Under the pieces are notes generated by a model. The model worked only from the letters and a program-made list of their open reading frames with translations, ran no database searches and was not told the origin of the DNA. Shown here one piece after another: positions 44,689 through 54,889 of a stretch of DNA of 64,000 nucleotides. The position numbers and the translations under genes were made by a program. Every line of letters starts with the position of its first letter. The first letter of the stretch is position 1. Origin of the DNA: Mycobacterium gordonae (lineage in GTDB: Bacteria; Actinomycetota; Actinomycetes; Mycobacteriales; Mycobacteriaceae); the NCBI RefSeq assembly GCF_002101675.1, contig NZ_LQOY01000016.1, positions 1 through 64,000 on the forward strand, read 5' to 3'.

Positions 44689-45546
44689 TCACAGCCCCGT
44701 CCGGGGCGACAACATGATGTAGAGCTGGCTGATCGCGACGTTCACGATCATCAACAGCAGAATCGATTCCACCACAGCCGCATTCACCGAATTGGCGACG
44801 CCCGTCGGGCCGCCCTTGGTAGACAACCCCTTCTGCGCCGACACGATCGCCACGATGGCGCCGAAGATTATCGCCTTCAGCAGCGCCAGAATCATGTCGC
44901 CGGTGGTGGCGAACGAGGCGAAGGTGGATACGAAACTGCCCGGGGCACCGTTCTGGAAGTACACGTTGAACAGGTAGCTGGCGAAGAATCCGACGAAGCA
45001 CACCACTCCCGTCAGCGCGACTCCGATCATGATCGCGGCGGCGAAACGCGGCACTACCAGGCGCCGGATCACCGACACGCCCATGACCTCCATGGCGTCG
45101 GTCTCCTCGCGCATGGTCCTGGAGCCTAGGTCGGCGGTGATGGCCGAGCCGACCGCCGCTGCCATCAGTACCGCGGCTACCAGGGAGGCACCCTGCCGGA
45201 TCACCGCGAGCCCGCTGGCCGCCCCGGCCAGCGAGGTCGCGCCTACCTGGCCGGCCAGCAACGCGAACTGAATCGACAGCGTGACGCTGATCGGCAGCGA
45301 TACCAGGATTGTCGGCAGCACCGCGGTGCCGGCCATGAACGCGCCCTGGCGAACGAACTCCTGCCATTGGAATCGGCCGGTGAACAGGTCGATGAAGAAG
45401 TACTGCAGGGTGCGGATGCCGAGCACGAACTGCTCGCCGACGGTCCGCAGTGAGGCCAGCGGATGACGGTCGACGTAGCCGACACCCCACTCCCGGATGG
45501 CGGCGACGCCGTCATCACGTAGTCCGGGCTCGGATTCTATGGTCAT
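44689..45546 (-). CDS. yrbEA: YrbE/MlaE-family permease YrbEA
   Basis: A 285-aa MlaE-type permease, first gene of the mce operon. It has about six hydrophobic stretches and the motif AITADLGSRTMREETDAMEVMGVSVIR, with EETDAM as the ATPase-coupling helix. The start ATG at 45546 is 302 bases from the divergent TetR gene. The tight spacing of all following genes suggests a single transcript of ten genes. Confidence 0.95.
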   Translation of the reverse strand: MTIESEPGLRDDGVAAIREWGVGYVDRHPLASLRTVGEQFVLGIRTLQYFFIDLFTGRFQWQEFVRQGAFMAGTAVLPTILVSLPISVTLSIQFALLAGQVGATSLAGAASGLAVIRQGASLVAAVLMAAAVGSAITADLGSRTMREETDAMEVMGVSVIRRLVVPRFAAAIMIGVALTGVVCFVGFFASYLFNVYFQNGAPGSFVSTFASFATTGDMILALLKAIIFGAIVAIVSAQKGLSTKGGPTGVANSVNAAVVESILLLMIVNVAISQLYIMLSPRTGL

Positions 45547-45848
45547 CCCAACGCGACCAGCATGCTCTCTAGCAAACCCGGGGCACCGTTCATTGCGAAC
45601 CTGGAACCGTCGTCATCGGCGCACACCCCACCCTTTGCTCCCTGAGCGCCGAGCGAAAGGGGTTGGGTGCCATCGAGGGATCCCTGCTGTGCAAGGGCCC
45701 GCGGTGCCACAACTCTGCAGCTCAATACGGTTTGCGCTTACACGCTAGCCTACTTGATAGGCACTATCAATAGTGTAGAGTCACTCACCTGCGAGCGTTA
45801 CTGGATTGCACGGTCGTGGTGGAATGTCAGGCTCACGAAGGTGATGGC
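45547..45848. other. Divergent intergenic region, mce operon / TetR
   Basis: 302 bases without a gene. The TetR side is AT-rich and holds two overlapping palindromes (45754-45775), a -10-like TAGTGT (45771-45776) for the TetR gene and a minus-strand TAGGCT (complement of 45747-45752) for the mce operon. The part next to yrbEA (45547-45720) shows nothing I recognise, so the mce leader may be about 200 bases long. Confidence 0.5.
45754..45775. promoter_or_regulatory. Two overlapping palindromes, likely TetR operator of the mce operon
   Basis: TTGATAG-GCA-CTATCAA (45754-45770) is a perfect inverted repeat with 7-base arms. It overlaps CACTAT-CA-ATAGTG (45762-45775), a second perfect repeat with 6-base arms. 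Both lie over the candidate -10 boxes of the divergent genes. Binding of two TetR dimers is a natural reading. Confidence 0.65.
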
Positions 45849-46451
45849 ATGTCCTCAGCAAACACTGAGTCGCTGCGAGACCGGCGGCGGGCTGAGTTGC
45901 TCTCGCAGATCCAGCACACGGCGCACGAGCTTTTCGCCGAGCGGGGATTCGATGCGGTCACGACCGAGGACATCGCGGCGGCCGCCGGAATCTCGATCAG
46001 CACCTATTTCCGGCATGCGCCGACGAAGGAAGGTCTGCTGGTCGATCCCGTCCGCGAAGCGATCAGCGAGATGCTCGATTCATTCGGCACCAGAGCGGCC
46101 CAGGAATCAGCCGTCGAAGTGCTGATCCAGTTGTTCGTCACCCACGCCCGGGATGCCAGCGAGTCCGACCGTCTCGACACCTGGCAGCGCGCGATCGTGA
46201 CCGCTCCGCACCTGTTGAGCAAGTCGACGCTGATCGATGAATCCGATCAGCGCAGGTTCGTCGAACTGGTGGCGTCGCGGATGGGCGTCGACCCGTCGGT
46301 CGATATGCGCCCGTCGCTGTTGGTCTACACGAGTTTGGCCACCGTCAAGTTCGTCATCAACTGCTGGCTGACCGCCGACACCGTCCCGAGCGAGCCCTTC
46401 CACGTCCAGATGGAAGAGGCGTTACGCATCACCCTGGCCGGGTTCGCGTGA
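45849..46451 (+). CDS. TetR-family regulator of the mce operon
   Basis: A 200-aa TetR regulator, divergent from yrbEA. The helix-turn-helix reads QIQHTAHELFAERGFDAVTTEDIAAAAGISISTYFRHAPTK. Start ATG 45849 (MSSANTESL) is preceded by GAAGG at a suitable distance; an upstream in-frame GTG at 45816 adds 11 unlikely residues. By position it probably represses the mce genes through the palindromes at 45754-45775. The inducing ligand is likely the imported lipid or a metabolite of it. Confidence 0.9.
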   Translation: MSSANTESLRDRRRAELLSQIQHTAHELFAERGFDAVTTEDIAAAAGISISTYFRHAPTKEGLLVDPVREAISEMLDSFGTRAAQESAVEVLIQLFVTHARDASESDRLDTWQRAIVTAPHLLSKSTLIDESDQRRFVELVASRMGVDPSVDMRPSLLVYTSLATVKFVINCWLTADTVPSEPFHVQMEEALRITLAGFA

Positions 46452-46778
46452 CCGCGCGGGCGTTGGTTCTGCGGTGGGGGTGGCGAATGGCGCGTGGAAC
46501 GCCGCCGTGGGCACAGAGTGAAGCCTGGGTTGGCAGAGTCGCCGTGCGCACGCGCAAGCTTCGGCGGCTCGTCGGCAGGTCTCCCGTGCTTCGTCCCGAA
46601 GGTGCATGGCGGTGTCCTGATAAACCTCTTGACGCAATACCCGATAGATCCGCTCAACCTCCAGGTCGATGACCCGGGTTCCCGAATATTCCGCAAAGGC
46701 CCTCGACGGATTGAGTTCAGACACTGACACCGGATAGCAGGTCAAACGCCATCCAAACCTGTTAACAAATTGAAGCAA
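46422..46778 (-). CDS. Possible hypothetical protein between TetR and tRNA-His
   Basis: An open frame of 118 codons on the minus strand. The middle (SELNPSRAFAEYSG, VIDLEVERIYRVLRQEVYQ) looks like normal protein with amphipathic helices, while the C-terminal 40 residues are proline/alanine-rich and may be chance. A GTG 17 codons in (VSVSELN) would be an alternative start. It overlaps the TetR 3' end by 30 bases. I do not recognise it. The 438-base gap otherwise holds only the terminator of tRNA-His at its right end. Confidence 0.28.
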   Translation of the reverse strand: MLQFVNRFGWRLTCYPVSVSELNPSRAFAEYSGTRVIDLEVERIYRVLRQEVYQDTAMHLRDEARETCRRAAEACACARRLCQPRLHSVPTAAFHAPFATPTAEPTPARSREPGQGDA

Positions 46779-46850
46779 TCAGCATTACTTCTCGCCACTT
46801 AATGGTTGCTGATGCACAGTGGTTGCTTACGCACAGTCGTAACAGCCCGT

Positions 46851-46888
46851 CGAATAAAAGATCAGAGGGGCGGACGCCCCTCTGATCT
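46851..46888 (-). terminator. Rho-independent terminator of tRNA-His
   Basis: A 14-bp perfect stem (46859-46872 with 46875-46888; AGATCAGAGGGGCG and its complement) with a tiny loop, followed on the minus strand by TTTTATT. It begins 2 bases after the tRNA 3' end. This is one of the few classical intrinsic terminators in the window. Confidence 0.88.
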
Positions 46889-46889
46889 G

Positions 46890-46966
46890 TGGGGTGAGTG
46901 ACGGGACTCGAACCCGCGACATTCAGGATCACAACCTGACGCTCTACCAACTGAACTACACCCACC
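46890..46966 (-). tRNA. tRNA-His (anticodon GTG)
   Basis: A complete cloverleaf on the minus strand. The acceptor stem GTGGGTG pairs with CACTCAC (one G-U), and the extra G-1 typical of tRNA-His (complement of 46966) faces C73. The D arm GTTCAGTTGGTAGAGC, anticodon loop TTGTGAT with GTG, T arm GGGTTCGAGTCCC, and an encoded CCA are all seen. It lies next to orn, as in M. tuberculosis. Confidence 0.97.
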
Positions 46967-46993
46967 ATGGCCGCATGCGCGGCGACGTCGATA

Positions 46994-47641
46994 CTAACCG
47001 CTTGAGCGCTCCTCGGCCGAATCGATTTCCCCTTCAGTGTCCGTGTCGGCCTGAAGATCGGCCACCACCGCGGCGATTTCGCTGGTAGCGGGCCCGGGCT
47101 GCGGGACGAAGGCGGTTCGCCGGTAGTACTGCAACTCGCGGATGGACTCGTGGATATCGGCAAGCGCGCGATGCGCCAGACCCTTGGGCGGTTGTCCGAA
47201 GTAGATGCGCGGATACCAGCGCCGGCACAGTTCCTTGATCGAGCTGACGTCGATCATCCGATAGTGCAGAAAGGCGTCCAGGGCGGGCATGTCTCTGGCA
47301 ATGAAGGATCGGTCGGTCGCGATCGAATTACCGGCCAGTGGCGCCGTCTTGGGCGCTTTGACATGTGCGCCGATGTAGTCGAGGACCATGGCCTCCGCGG
47401 TGGCCAGGTCGACAGTGGAGGCCCTGACCTCGTTGGTCAGCCCGGATCGGGAGTGCATGTCCTTGACGACATCGATCATCGACGACAGCGCGGCGTCGTC
47501 GGCGTGGATAACCACGTCGATTCCGTCGCCCAGGACGTTCAGGTCGGCGTCGGTGACCAGGGCGGCGATTTCGATCAACTTGTCCGACCCCAGATCCAGC
47601 CCGGTCATCTCGCAGTCGATCCACACCAGTTCGTCACGCAC
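46994..47641 (-). CDS. orn: Oligoribonuclease (DEDDh 3'-5' exonuclease)
   Basis: A 215-aa nuclease that degrades 2-5 nt RNAs and pGpG/pApA linear dinucleotides, completing RNA and cyclic-dinucleotide turnover. The exonuclease motifs are [10 protein letters not shown] (D9, E11), the central NSIATDRSF and [11 protein letters not shown] (His and Asp). I choose the GTG at 47641 (VRDELVW) rather than GTG 47650, because TAGTGT (complement of 47649-47654) lies 7 bases before it, giving a leaderless start and the same N-terminus as the M. tuberculosis protein. Confidence 0.95.
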   Translation of the reverse strand: MRDELVWIDCEMTGLDLGSDKLIEIAALVTDADLNVLGDGIDVVIHADDAALSSMIDVVKDMHSRSGLTNEVRASTVDLATAEAMVLDYIGAHVKAPKTAPLAGNSIATDRSFIARDMPALDAFLHYRMIDVSSIKELCRRWYPRIYFGQPPKGLAHRALADIHESIRELQYYRRTAFVPQPGPATSEIAAVVADLQADTDTEGEIDSAEERSSG

Positions 47642-47648
47642 AGCGCTC

Positions 47649-47654
47649 ACACTA
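47649..47654 (-). promoter_or_regulatory. -10 box of the probable leaderless orn promoter
   Basis: TAGTGT (minus strand) matches TANNNT; the next 7 bases lead directly to the orn GTG. A plus-strand TAGGGT at 47704-47709 serves the divergent ATPase gene, whose ATG 47739 has a normal GAGGGG ribosome site. Confidence 0.5.
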
Positions 47655-47738
47655 AGCCCCCGTGCAGCTCAGGTGAGCCCTGACCCTGCCACGCGTGGCG
47701 AAGTAGGGTGATGCTTTTCCACACAGCGAGGGGCGTCG

Positions 47739-49264
<1,526 letters not shown>

Positions 49265-49268
<4 letters not shown>

Positions 49269-50071
49269 TCGCCGCCCAGCTTCTTGTAGAAGGCGCCGAC
49301 GATAGGCGCCACGATGGCCCGCGGTGCATATCCACTCGCCACGGACATCGCCTTCGACGTCAGCCCCGGCACAATGCGCATCTTGTTGCGCTCCAACGCA
49401 TCCAGGGACACCTGCGCGGTGTGTTCGGTCGAGATCCACAGGAAATCGGGCACCAGCTTCTCCACCAGTGACCGTTCGTCGCCTTCGGGCAGGTCCGTGC
49501 GCACCGGGCCGGGCGCCAGCAGCGTGACGTGCACACCATTCTTGCGGACTTCGCCGCGCAGCGATTCGCTGAAGGTGTTCGCGAAGGCCTTGGTGGCGGC
49601 GTAGGTGGCGTTGTAGGGAATCGGCGAATTGCCCGCTGCCGAGCCCGAGATCAGGATCCCGCCTGCGCCGCGCTGGATCATGCCCGGTAGCACCGCCAGC
49701 GTAAGGTCGTGCACCGCAACGGCATTGAGCTGCACCTGAGCCTTCTCGCCGGCCGGGTCGAGGTCGGCTACCGCGCCGAATGTCGCGGTGCCGGCATTGG
49801 CGCACAGGATCGAGATCGGCCGGGTAGCCAGTTCGTCGCAGAGCTTGGCCCGTTCCGCGGGGTCCGCGAGGTCGGCCGGTCGTACCTCGACCGTGACGCG
49901 GTACTTCTCCGCAAGCCGGGCGGCGAGCTGGTTGAGCAGCTCCTCGCGCCGCGCGGTGATGATCAGGCTGTGTCCGCGCGCGGCCAGCTCGGTGGCGAGC
50001 GCCTCGCCGATGTTTTGCGAAGCCCCGGTGACTACAGCACGCGCGTCGGGACTGGGAGCGGGAACCGGCAT
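49265..50071 (-). CDS. cmrA: Mycolate reductase (short-chain dehydrogenase), Rv2509 ortholog
   Basis: A 268-aa classical SDR. NADPH-binding TGASQNIG is at residues 15-22, and the catalytic region is SGSAAG (Ser) with YAATK (Tyr-x3-Lys). It corresponds to Rv2509, shown to reduce the 3-oxo-mycolate made by Pks13 to the mature mycolic acid, so it acts at the end of mycolate synthesis. Gene order (HerA-like gene, SDR, MFS) agrees. The upstream region (50072-50255) carries a 55-bp tandem repeat. Its stop overlaps the convergent gene's stop through CTAG. Confidence 0.93.
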
Positions 50072-50102
50072 GACGACGATCGTAGACAGTGGGAGGGAGC
50101 GG

Positions 50103-50242
50103 CCGGGCGCAGCGGGTCGCTGCCCGAACTAACGCAGCGATTGCAAGCGCGGCGTAGCCGGGCGCAGCGGGTCGCTGCCCGAACCAACGCAGCGATCGCA
50201 AGCGCGGCGTAGCCGGGCGCAGCGGGTCGCTGCCCGAACCAA
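50103..50242. repeat. 55-bp tandem repeat, about 2.5 copies
   Basis: Units start at 50103, 50158 and 50213, each beginning CCGGGCGCAGCGGGTCGCTG. The first two differ at only two positions; the third stops after 30 bases. Each unit contains GCAGCG-GGT-CGCTGC, a small hairpin. It fills most of the divergent gap between cmrA and the MFS gene and has the look of a VNTR/MIRU-like minisatellite. Confidence 0.85.
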
Positions 50243-50255
50243 TACGCTTTCGTGC

Positions 50256-51650
50256 ATGACCGACGCGGAGCCGGGCCCCACGGACCGCCAAAGCGCCGAG
50301 ACTGAAATTTCGCAGAGGAAAGTCGAGTGCGGGCCTGCAAAACTTCAGGCTCGGCGTGATGAACAGTGGTCTCCTGCGAAGCGAGCCCGAATCGTGGCCT
50401 GGGCCCTGTGGGACTGCGGCTCGACCGGCCTGAACGCGATCACGGCGACCTTCGTGTTCTCCGTCTACCTCACGAGCAGCGTGGGGGAGGGCACTCCCGG
50501 CGGCGCGACTCCAGAGAGCTGGTTGGGTCGAGCCGCAGCCCTCGCGGGGATTGTCGTCGCATTGCTCGCGCCCATCGTCGGCGTGTGGGTGGCATCGCCG
50601 CATCGACGACATGTCGCGCTGGGTGCGTTGACCGGCCTCGCGGTGGCGACCACGTGCGGGATGTCACAAATACGCGATCAACCCGGTTATCTCTTTCCCG
50701 GGCTGGCGCTGCTGGCCGCGACGGCGGCGTGTGGCGACCTGGCCAGCGTTCCGTACAACGCGATGTTGCGGGAATTCTCGACACCGGCGACGGCCGGGCG
50801 CATCTCCGGTTTCGGCTGGGCAGCGGGGTACATCGGCAGCGTTCTGCTGTTGATCCTGGTCTATCTCGGCTTCATGACCGGCGACGGCGACGAGCGCGGC
50901 CTGCTGCATTTGTCCACCCACGACGGGCTGAACGTACGGGCCGCCATGCTGTTGGCGGCGGCATGGTTGGCGGTCCTGGGGCTCCCGCTGCTCTTCGCCG
51001 CGCGCCATTCATCCGACCCGCTGACGCCGGTTCCTGCCAAGACGAGCCTGCTGGGCGGTTACCGCAAGCTGTGGGCCGACATCTCCACGGAGTGGCGGCG
51101 CGACCGCAACCTCGTCTACTTCCTGGTGGCCAGCGCGATCTTCCGGGACGCCCTGGCGGCGATATTCGCCTTCGGTGCGGTACTGGGTGTCAACGTCTAC
51201 ACCCTGTCTAAGGGCGACGTGCTGATCTTCGGAGTCGCCGGAAGCATCGTGGCCGCGGTCGGCGCGGTGCTGGGCGGGCTGATCGATCACCGGGTCGGCT
51301 CCAAGCCGGTGATTCTGGTGTCGCTGACGGCCATCCTCGCCTCTGGACTGAGCCTGCTGGCACTTTCCGGGGCGTTGGCCTTCTGGGTGTGCGGGCTGCT
51401 GCTGTGCCTGTTCATCGGGCCGTCGCAATCGTCAGCGCGCGCGCTGCTGTTGCGCATGGCCCAGCACGGCAAGGAGGGCGTGGCTTTCGGGCTGTACACG
51501 ATGACCGGCAGGGCGGTGGCGTTTCTGGCGCCGTGGTTGTTCTCCGTCTTCGTCGATGTATTCGGCGCGGCCCGGGCCGGTCTGGGGGGCATTTGCCTGG
51601 TGCTGCTGGTCGGACTTCTGGCGATGTTGAAGGTGCGGGTCCCGGCCTAG
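50256..51650 (+). CDS. UMF1/Atg22-like MFS transporter, Rv2508c ortholog
   Basis: A 464-aa integral membrane protein with about 12 hydrophobic helices and a 40-residue polar N-terminus. It has the WALWDCGSTGLNAI first-helix motif of the UMF1 (vacuole effluxer Atg22-like) branch of the major facilitator superfamily. It corresponds to Rv2508c in gene order. The substrate is unknown; amino acids are exported by yeast Atg22. Start ATG 50256 lies 13 bases after the tandem repeat, and its stop shares CTAG with the convergent gene. Confidence 0.88.
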   Translation: MTDAEPGPTDRQSAETEISQRKVECGPAKLQARRDEQWSPAKRARIVAWALWDCGSTGLNAITATFVFSVYLTSSVGEGTPGGATPESWLGRAAALAGIVVALLAPIVGVWVASPHRRHVALGALTGLAVATTCGMSQIRDQPGYLFPGLALLAATAACGDLASVPYNAMLREFSTPATAGRISGFGWAAGYIGSVLLLILVYLGFMTGDGDERGLLHLSTHDGLNVRAAMLLAAAWLAVLGLPLLFAARHSSDPLTPVPAKTSLLGGYRKLWADISTEWRRDRNLVYFLVASAIFRDALAAIFAFGAVLGVNVYTLSKGDVLIFGVAGSIVAAVGAVLGGLIDHRVGSKPVILVSLTAILASGLSLLALSGALAFWVCGLLLCLFIGPSQSSARALLLRMAQHGKEGVAFGLYTMTGRAVAFLAPWLFSVFVDVFGAARAGLGGICLVLLVGLLAMLKVRVPA

Positions 51651-52432
51651 CGCGGGGCGTCGCAGATGGTCAGGCCCTGTCCGGTGCGCTGTCTGACCTG
51701 AACCCCGGCCACCGTGACCGAGCACGTGATCTCGTGGCCGATGTTGACGACCGTGACGCTCGCGGGGGCTTTCGCCGCGGTGGACAGGCTGACTTGTTTG
51801 GTCCAGGGCAGGGCCACATTGAACTCGGTCTGGATCATGTCGCCGGCGTCCATGTACATGACGCTGATCGCGCGGCCCTCGCCGTTGACGGTGTACACGA
51901 CCGTCTGCATAGCTCCCGGTGTGTTCGGCACACCGGGCGGTGTCGTCGTGCCCGGAGGCGCCGTCGTGGTGGTGCGCGGCGGGCGGCGGGTGGTCGAGGG
52001 CGGCGACGTCGTGCGGGTGGTCGGCGGCGCGACGGTCGTGCTGGGCACCGGGGGCAGCGGTTCGATAGCAGTCTGCTGCTTGAGCGACCCGTTGGCGATG
52101 ACGAGCGCCACGACCAAGCCGATAACCAGCAACACCGCCGCCCCGGCCAAGAACCACAACCACCGCGGTGAACGCGGCGGGCCATCGGTCGGTCCTTCGT
52201 CCTTCGGCGGCCCCCCCTGCTGCCAATACTGTGGCGGCAACTGTTGGGTGGGGTTGGGCTGGTAGGCGCCCTGCGACCATGGCGAACCAGCACCGCCGTA
52301 GGCGGCGTACGGCATCTCATCGGCATACGCCGGGTAATCGATCGGCGGCGAATCGCCGGGCTGCTGCGGCCACGCCGAATCAGACCCCGGTTGAGGGGGA
52401 CCGAATTGCTGGGTGCGACGTGGATCGTTCAT
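51647..52432 (-). CDS. Proline-rich membrane protein with MmpS-like C-terminal domain, Rv2507 ortholog
   Basis: A 261-aa protein. The N-terminal 85 residues are cytoplasmic and proline/glutamine/tyrosine-rich; one membrane helix follows (WLWFLAGAAVLLVIGLVVAL), then a Thr/Pro linker (about 130-175), and a C-terminal 85-residue domain like MmpS (VYTVNGEGRAISVMY...PWTKQV...ITCSVTVAG...GLTICDA). MmpS proteins assist MmpL lipid exporters, but no MmpL is here. Start ATG (complement of 52430-52432, MNDPRRTQQF) fits Rv2507. Phosphorylation or scaffolding roles are possible but unproven. Confidence 0.87.
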   Translation of the reverse strand: MNDPRRTQQFGPPQPGSDSAWPQQPGDSPPIDYPAYADEMPYAAYGGAGSPWSQGAYQPNPTQQLPPQYWQQGGPPKDEGPTDGPPRSPRWLWFLAGAAVLLVIGLVVALVIANGSLKQQTAIEPLPPVPSTTVAPPTTRTTSPPSTTRRPPRTTTTAPPGTTTPPGVPNTPGAMQTVVYTVNGEGRAISVMYMDAGDMIQTEFNVALPWTKQVSLSTAAKAPASVTVVNIGHEITCSVTVAGVQVRQRTGQGLTICDAPR

Positions 52433-52499
52433 GTCCACTTCGAAGGGTACCGGGCATTTCACCGAACGGTTTCGCGACCGGCCCGAGGTGGTCGGACGG

Positions 52500-53141
52500 C
52501 TAAGGAGTGCCGGCGGTCAAAGCCGCGAGCGTCATCGCCCGCATGACCGCGCGTGACCGGACCGCGCGCGCCGGCTTGGCGTCGGCCGATTTCATGCTGT
52601 GCGGCGTGGAGTTCAACAGCCCAAATACGGCGTGTGCCATCAGCCGGGCGTCGGCTTCGGCCAGAGCGGGGTTGAGTTCGCGCAGCACTCCTACCCAGAT
52701 CTCTACGTACTGCCGCTGCGCTTTGCGCACCTGCCGTTCGGCAGCCTGGGGTAGGTGTGCGAGGTCGCGGTCCTGAATCCGGATGAGGTCCGGTTCGCCC
52801 AGGGCGAAGTCGAGGTGGAAATCGATCAAGCCGTCCAGCGTCGCGGCCGCGTCGGCGCCGCGGTCCTGCACGGCACGCGCACCGGCCAGCAGCCCGGCGC
52901 TGATGCCGACCAGCAACTCGACCAACAGCGATTCTTTGTTCGGGAAATGCCGGTAGATGGCCGGACCGCTGACGCCCGCGGCGGCGCCGATGTCTTCCAG
53001 TCGCACCGCGAGGAATCCGCGCTCGGCGAACAGTCGCTCGGCAGCGGACAGCAGTTGCTGGCGCCGGTCGGATTTCAACTGGCTGCGGCGATTTGACGGC
53101 TCTGGCTGGCCGGGTTCGTTGTCCGGGGCGGACGCAGGCAT
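52500..53141 (-). CDS. bkaR: TetR-family repressor BkaR (Rv2506 ortholog)
   Basis: A 213-aa TetR repressor. The helix-turn-helix spans RRQQLLSAAERLFAERGFLAVRLEDIGAAAGVSGPAIYRHF. Its M. tuberculosis counterpart controls the neighbouring branched-chain keto-acid genes. Start ATG (complement of 53139-53141) has AGGAGG about 5 bases upstream. It diverges from fadD35 across 66 bases that contain GTTAAT-CGTC-ACTAAC at 53163-53178; the same motif recurs before scoA. Confidence 0.92.
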   Translation of the reverse strand: MPASAPDNEPGQPEPSNRRSQLKSDRRQQLLSAAERLFAERGFLAVRLEDIGAAAGVSGPAIYRHFPNKESLLVELLVGISAGLLAGARAVQDRGADAAATLDGLIDFHLDFALGEPDLIRIQDRDLAHLPQAAERQVRKAQRQYVEIWVGVLRELNPALAEADARLMAHAVFGLLNSTPHSMKSADAKPARAVRSRAVMRAMTLAALTAGTP

Positions 53142-53162
53142 GACGGCCTCCTGGACATGTCG

Positions 53163-53178
53163 GTTAATCGTCACTAAC
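53163..53178. promoter_or_regulatory. BkaR operator 1 (bkaR / fadD35)
   Basis: GTTAAT-CGTC-ACTAAC, an imperfect palindrome, overlaps a plus-strand -10 TAACGT (53175-53180) for fadD35 and a minus-strand TACGTT (complement of 53176-53181) for bkaR. It matches operator 2 (54905-54920) in 11 of 12 arm positions. Confidence 0.7.
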
Positions 53179-53207
53179 GTAGCATCCGATCGCCGGCCGG
53201 AGGAACC

Positions 53208-54839
53208 GTGGCAACCGAACGTAGACCGCTTTCCTACGAACGTGGCCCGGATACGCCCGCGTTGCTCGAGACGACCATCGGCGCGAATATTGCTGACACC
53301 GCAACAACGTTCGGGGCGCGCGATGCGCTCGTCGATGTCGCTGCGGGCAGGCGGTGGAGCTACCGCGACTTCGTGGCCGACGTGCGCCGGCTCGCGACCG
53401 GGCTGCTACGGGCCGGCGTCAGGGCAGGCGATCGGATAGGCATCTGGGCGCCCAACCGCTGGGAGTGGGTTCTGGTCCAGTACGCCACCGCCGAGATCGG
53501 GGCGATCCTGGTGACCATCAACCCCGCTTACCGGGCGCGCGAATTGGCTTACGCCCTGCGGCAATCCGGCATCGCGATGGTGATCGCCGCGGCCGGCTTC
53601 AAGGACGCCGATTACGTGGCGATGCTGACCGAGGTCAGATCCGACTGTGCCGAGCTACGCGACGTCGTGATCATGGGCACCGCGGGCTGGGATGAGCTGG
53701 CCGGCTCGGATGCCGACCCGGCCGCGCTAGCGCAGGCGGCCGCGGCGTTGGCGCCCACCGATCCGATCAACATCCAATACACGTCCGGGACAACGGGTTA
53801 CCCGAAGGGTGTCACGCTCAGCCACCGCAACATCCTCAACAACGGCTACCTGGTGGGGGAGCTGCTCGATTACACCGAGCACGATCGGATCTGCATCCCG
53901 GTGCCGTTCTACCACTGTTTCGGCATGGTCATGGGAAACCTGGCGGCCACCAGCCGCGGTGCCTGCATGGTGATCCCGGCGCCGGGGTTCGATCCCGCCG
54001 CGACACTGTGGGCGGTGCAGGCCGAGCGGTGCACCAGCCTGTACGGAGTGCCGACGATGTTCATCGCCGAACTCGGCCTCGCGGACTTCGGCGACTACGA
54101 GTTGGGCAGTCTGCGCACCGGCATCATGGCCGGTGCGCCCTGCCCCGTCGAGGTGATGCGCCAGGTGATCGAGCGCATGCACATGCCGGGGGTCTCGATC
54201 TGCTACGGCATGACCGAAACAAGCCCGGTCTCCACCCAGACCCGCACCGATGATCCGCTGGAACGGCGCGTCGGCACCGTCGGGCGCGCGGGTCCGCACC
54301 TGGAAATCAAAGTGGTGGAACGCGATACCGGTCAGACCGTGCCGCGCGGTGTGTCCGGCGAGTTCTGCACCCGAGGCTATTCGGTGATGTCGGGGTACTG
54401 GAACGACCCGGCGAAAACGGCCGAGGTGATCGACCCCGAGGGATGGATGCACACCGGGGACCTGGCCGCGATGGACGACTGCGGGTATGTGCAGATCACC
54501 GGACGCATCAAGGACATCGTGATGCGGGGTGGGGAGAACATCTCGCCACGGGAGATCGAGGAATTCCTCTACACCCACCCCGACATCGTCGACGGACACG
54601 TCATCGGCGTGCCGGACGACCGCTACGGCGAAGAGATCATGGCCGTGGTCAAGCTGCGCGACGGGGCCGTGGAGTTGACCATCGAAGCGCTGCGGGAGTT
54701 CTGCGCCGGCCGCATCGCCCGGTTCAAGATCCCGCGTTATCTGCGGATCGTCGAGGAGTTTCCGATGACAGTCACCGGCAAGGTACGCAAAGTCGAGATG
54801 CGCCAGGCGGCGATCGAGTGGCTGCGCGGCAGTCAATAG
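53208..54839 (+). CDS. fadD35: Acyl-CoA synthetase FadD35
   Basis: A 543-aa ANL-superfamily acyl-CoA ligase. P-loop [10 protein letters not shown] at residues 192-201, YGMTETSPV, the [13 protein letters not shown] hinge and GKVRKVEMR with the catalytic lysine are all seen. By place and homology it activates a branched-chain or other short/medium acid for the catabolic block downstream. Start GTG 53208 has GGAGG 5 bases before it. The gene is separated from scoA by 105 bases with its own promoter and operator, so it is a distinct unit under BkaR. Confidence 0.93.
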   Translation: MATERRPLSYERGPDTPALLETTIGANIADTATTFGARDALVDVAAGRRWSYRDFVADVRRLATGLLRAGVRAGDRIGIWAPNRWEWVLVQYATAEIGAILVTINPAYRARELAYALRQSGIAMVIAAAGFKDADYVAMLTEVRSDCAELRDVVIMGTAGWDELAGSDADPAALAQAAAALAPTDPINIQYTSGTTGYPKGVTLSHRNILNNGYLVGELLDYTEHDRICIPVPFYHCFGMVMGNLAATSRGACMVIPAPGFDPAATLWAVQAERCTSLYGVPTMFIAELGLADFGDYELGSLRTGIMAGAPCPVEVMRQVIERMHMPGVSICYGMTETSPVSTQTRTDDPLERRVGTVGRAGPHLEIKVVERDTGQTVPRGVSGEFCTRGYSVMSGYWNDPAKTAEVIDPEGWMHTGDLAAMDDCGYVQITGRIKDIVMRGGENISPREIEEFLYTHPDIVDGHVIGVPDDRYGEEIMAVVKLRDGAVELTIEALREFCAGRIARFKIPRYLRIVEEFPMTVTGKVRKVEMRQAAIEWLRGSQ

Positions 54840-54889
54840 CCGCTGCTGAGCGGCACCCACCCGCCCTGGACGCACCCGCTGCGGAATGG

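Noticed and set aside
42269..45490. A single 1073-codon protein covering mceA and both YrbE genes
   Set aside because: Its first half is an out-of-frame reading of yrbEA and yrbEB, which are clear genes; only the part from 43813 is MceA.
50103..50242. CRISPR-like array
   Set aside because: The 55-bp units are directly adjacent with no variable spacers and no cas genes; the same holds for the 53-bp units at 55770-55894.
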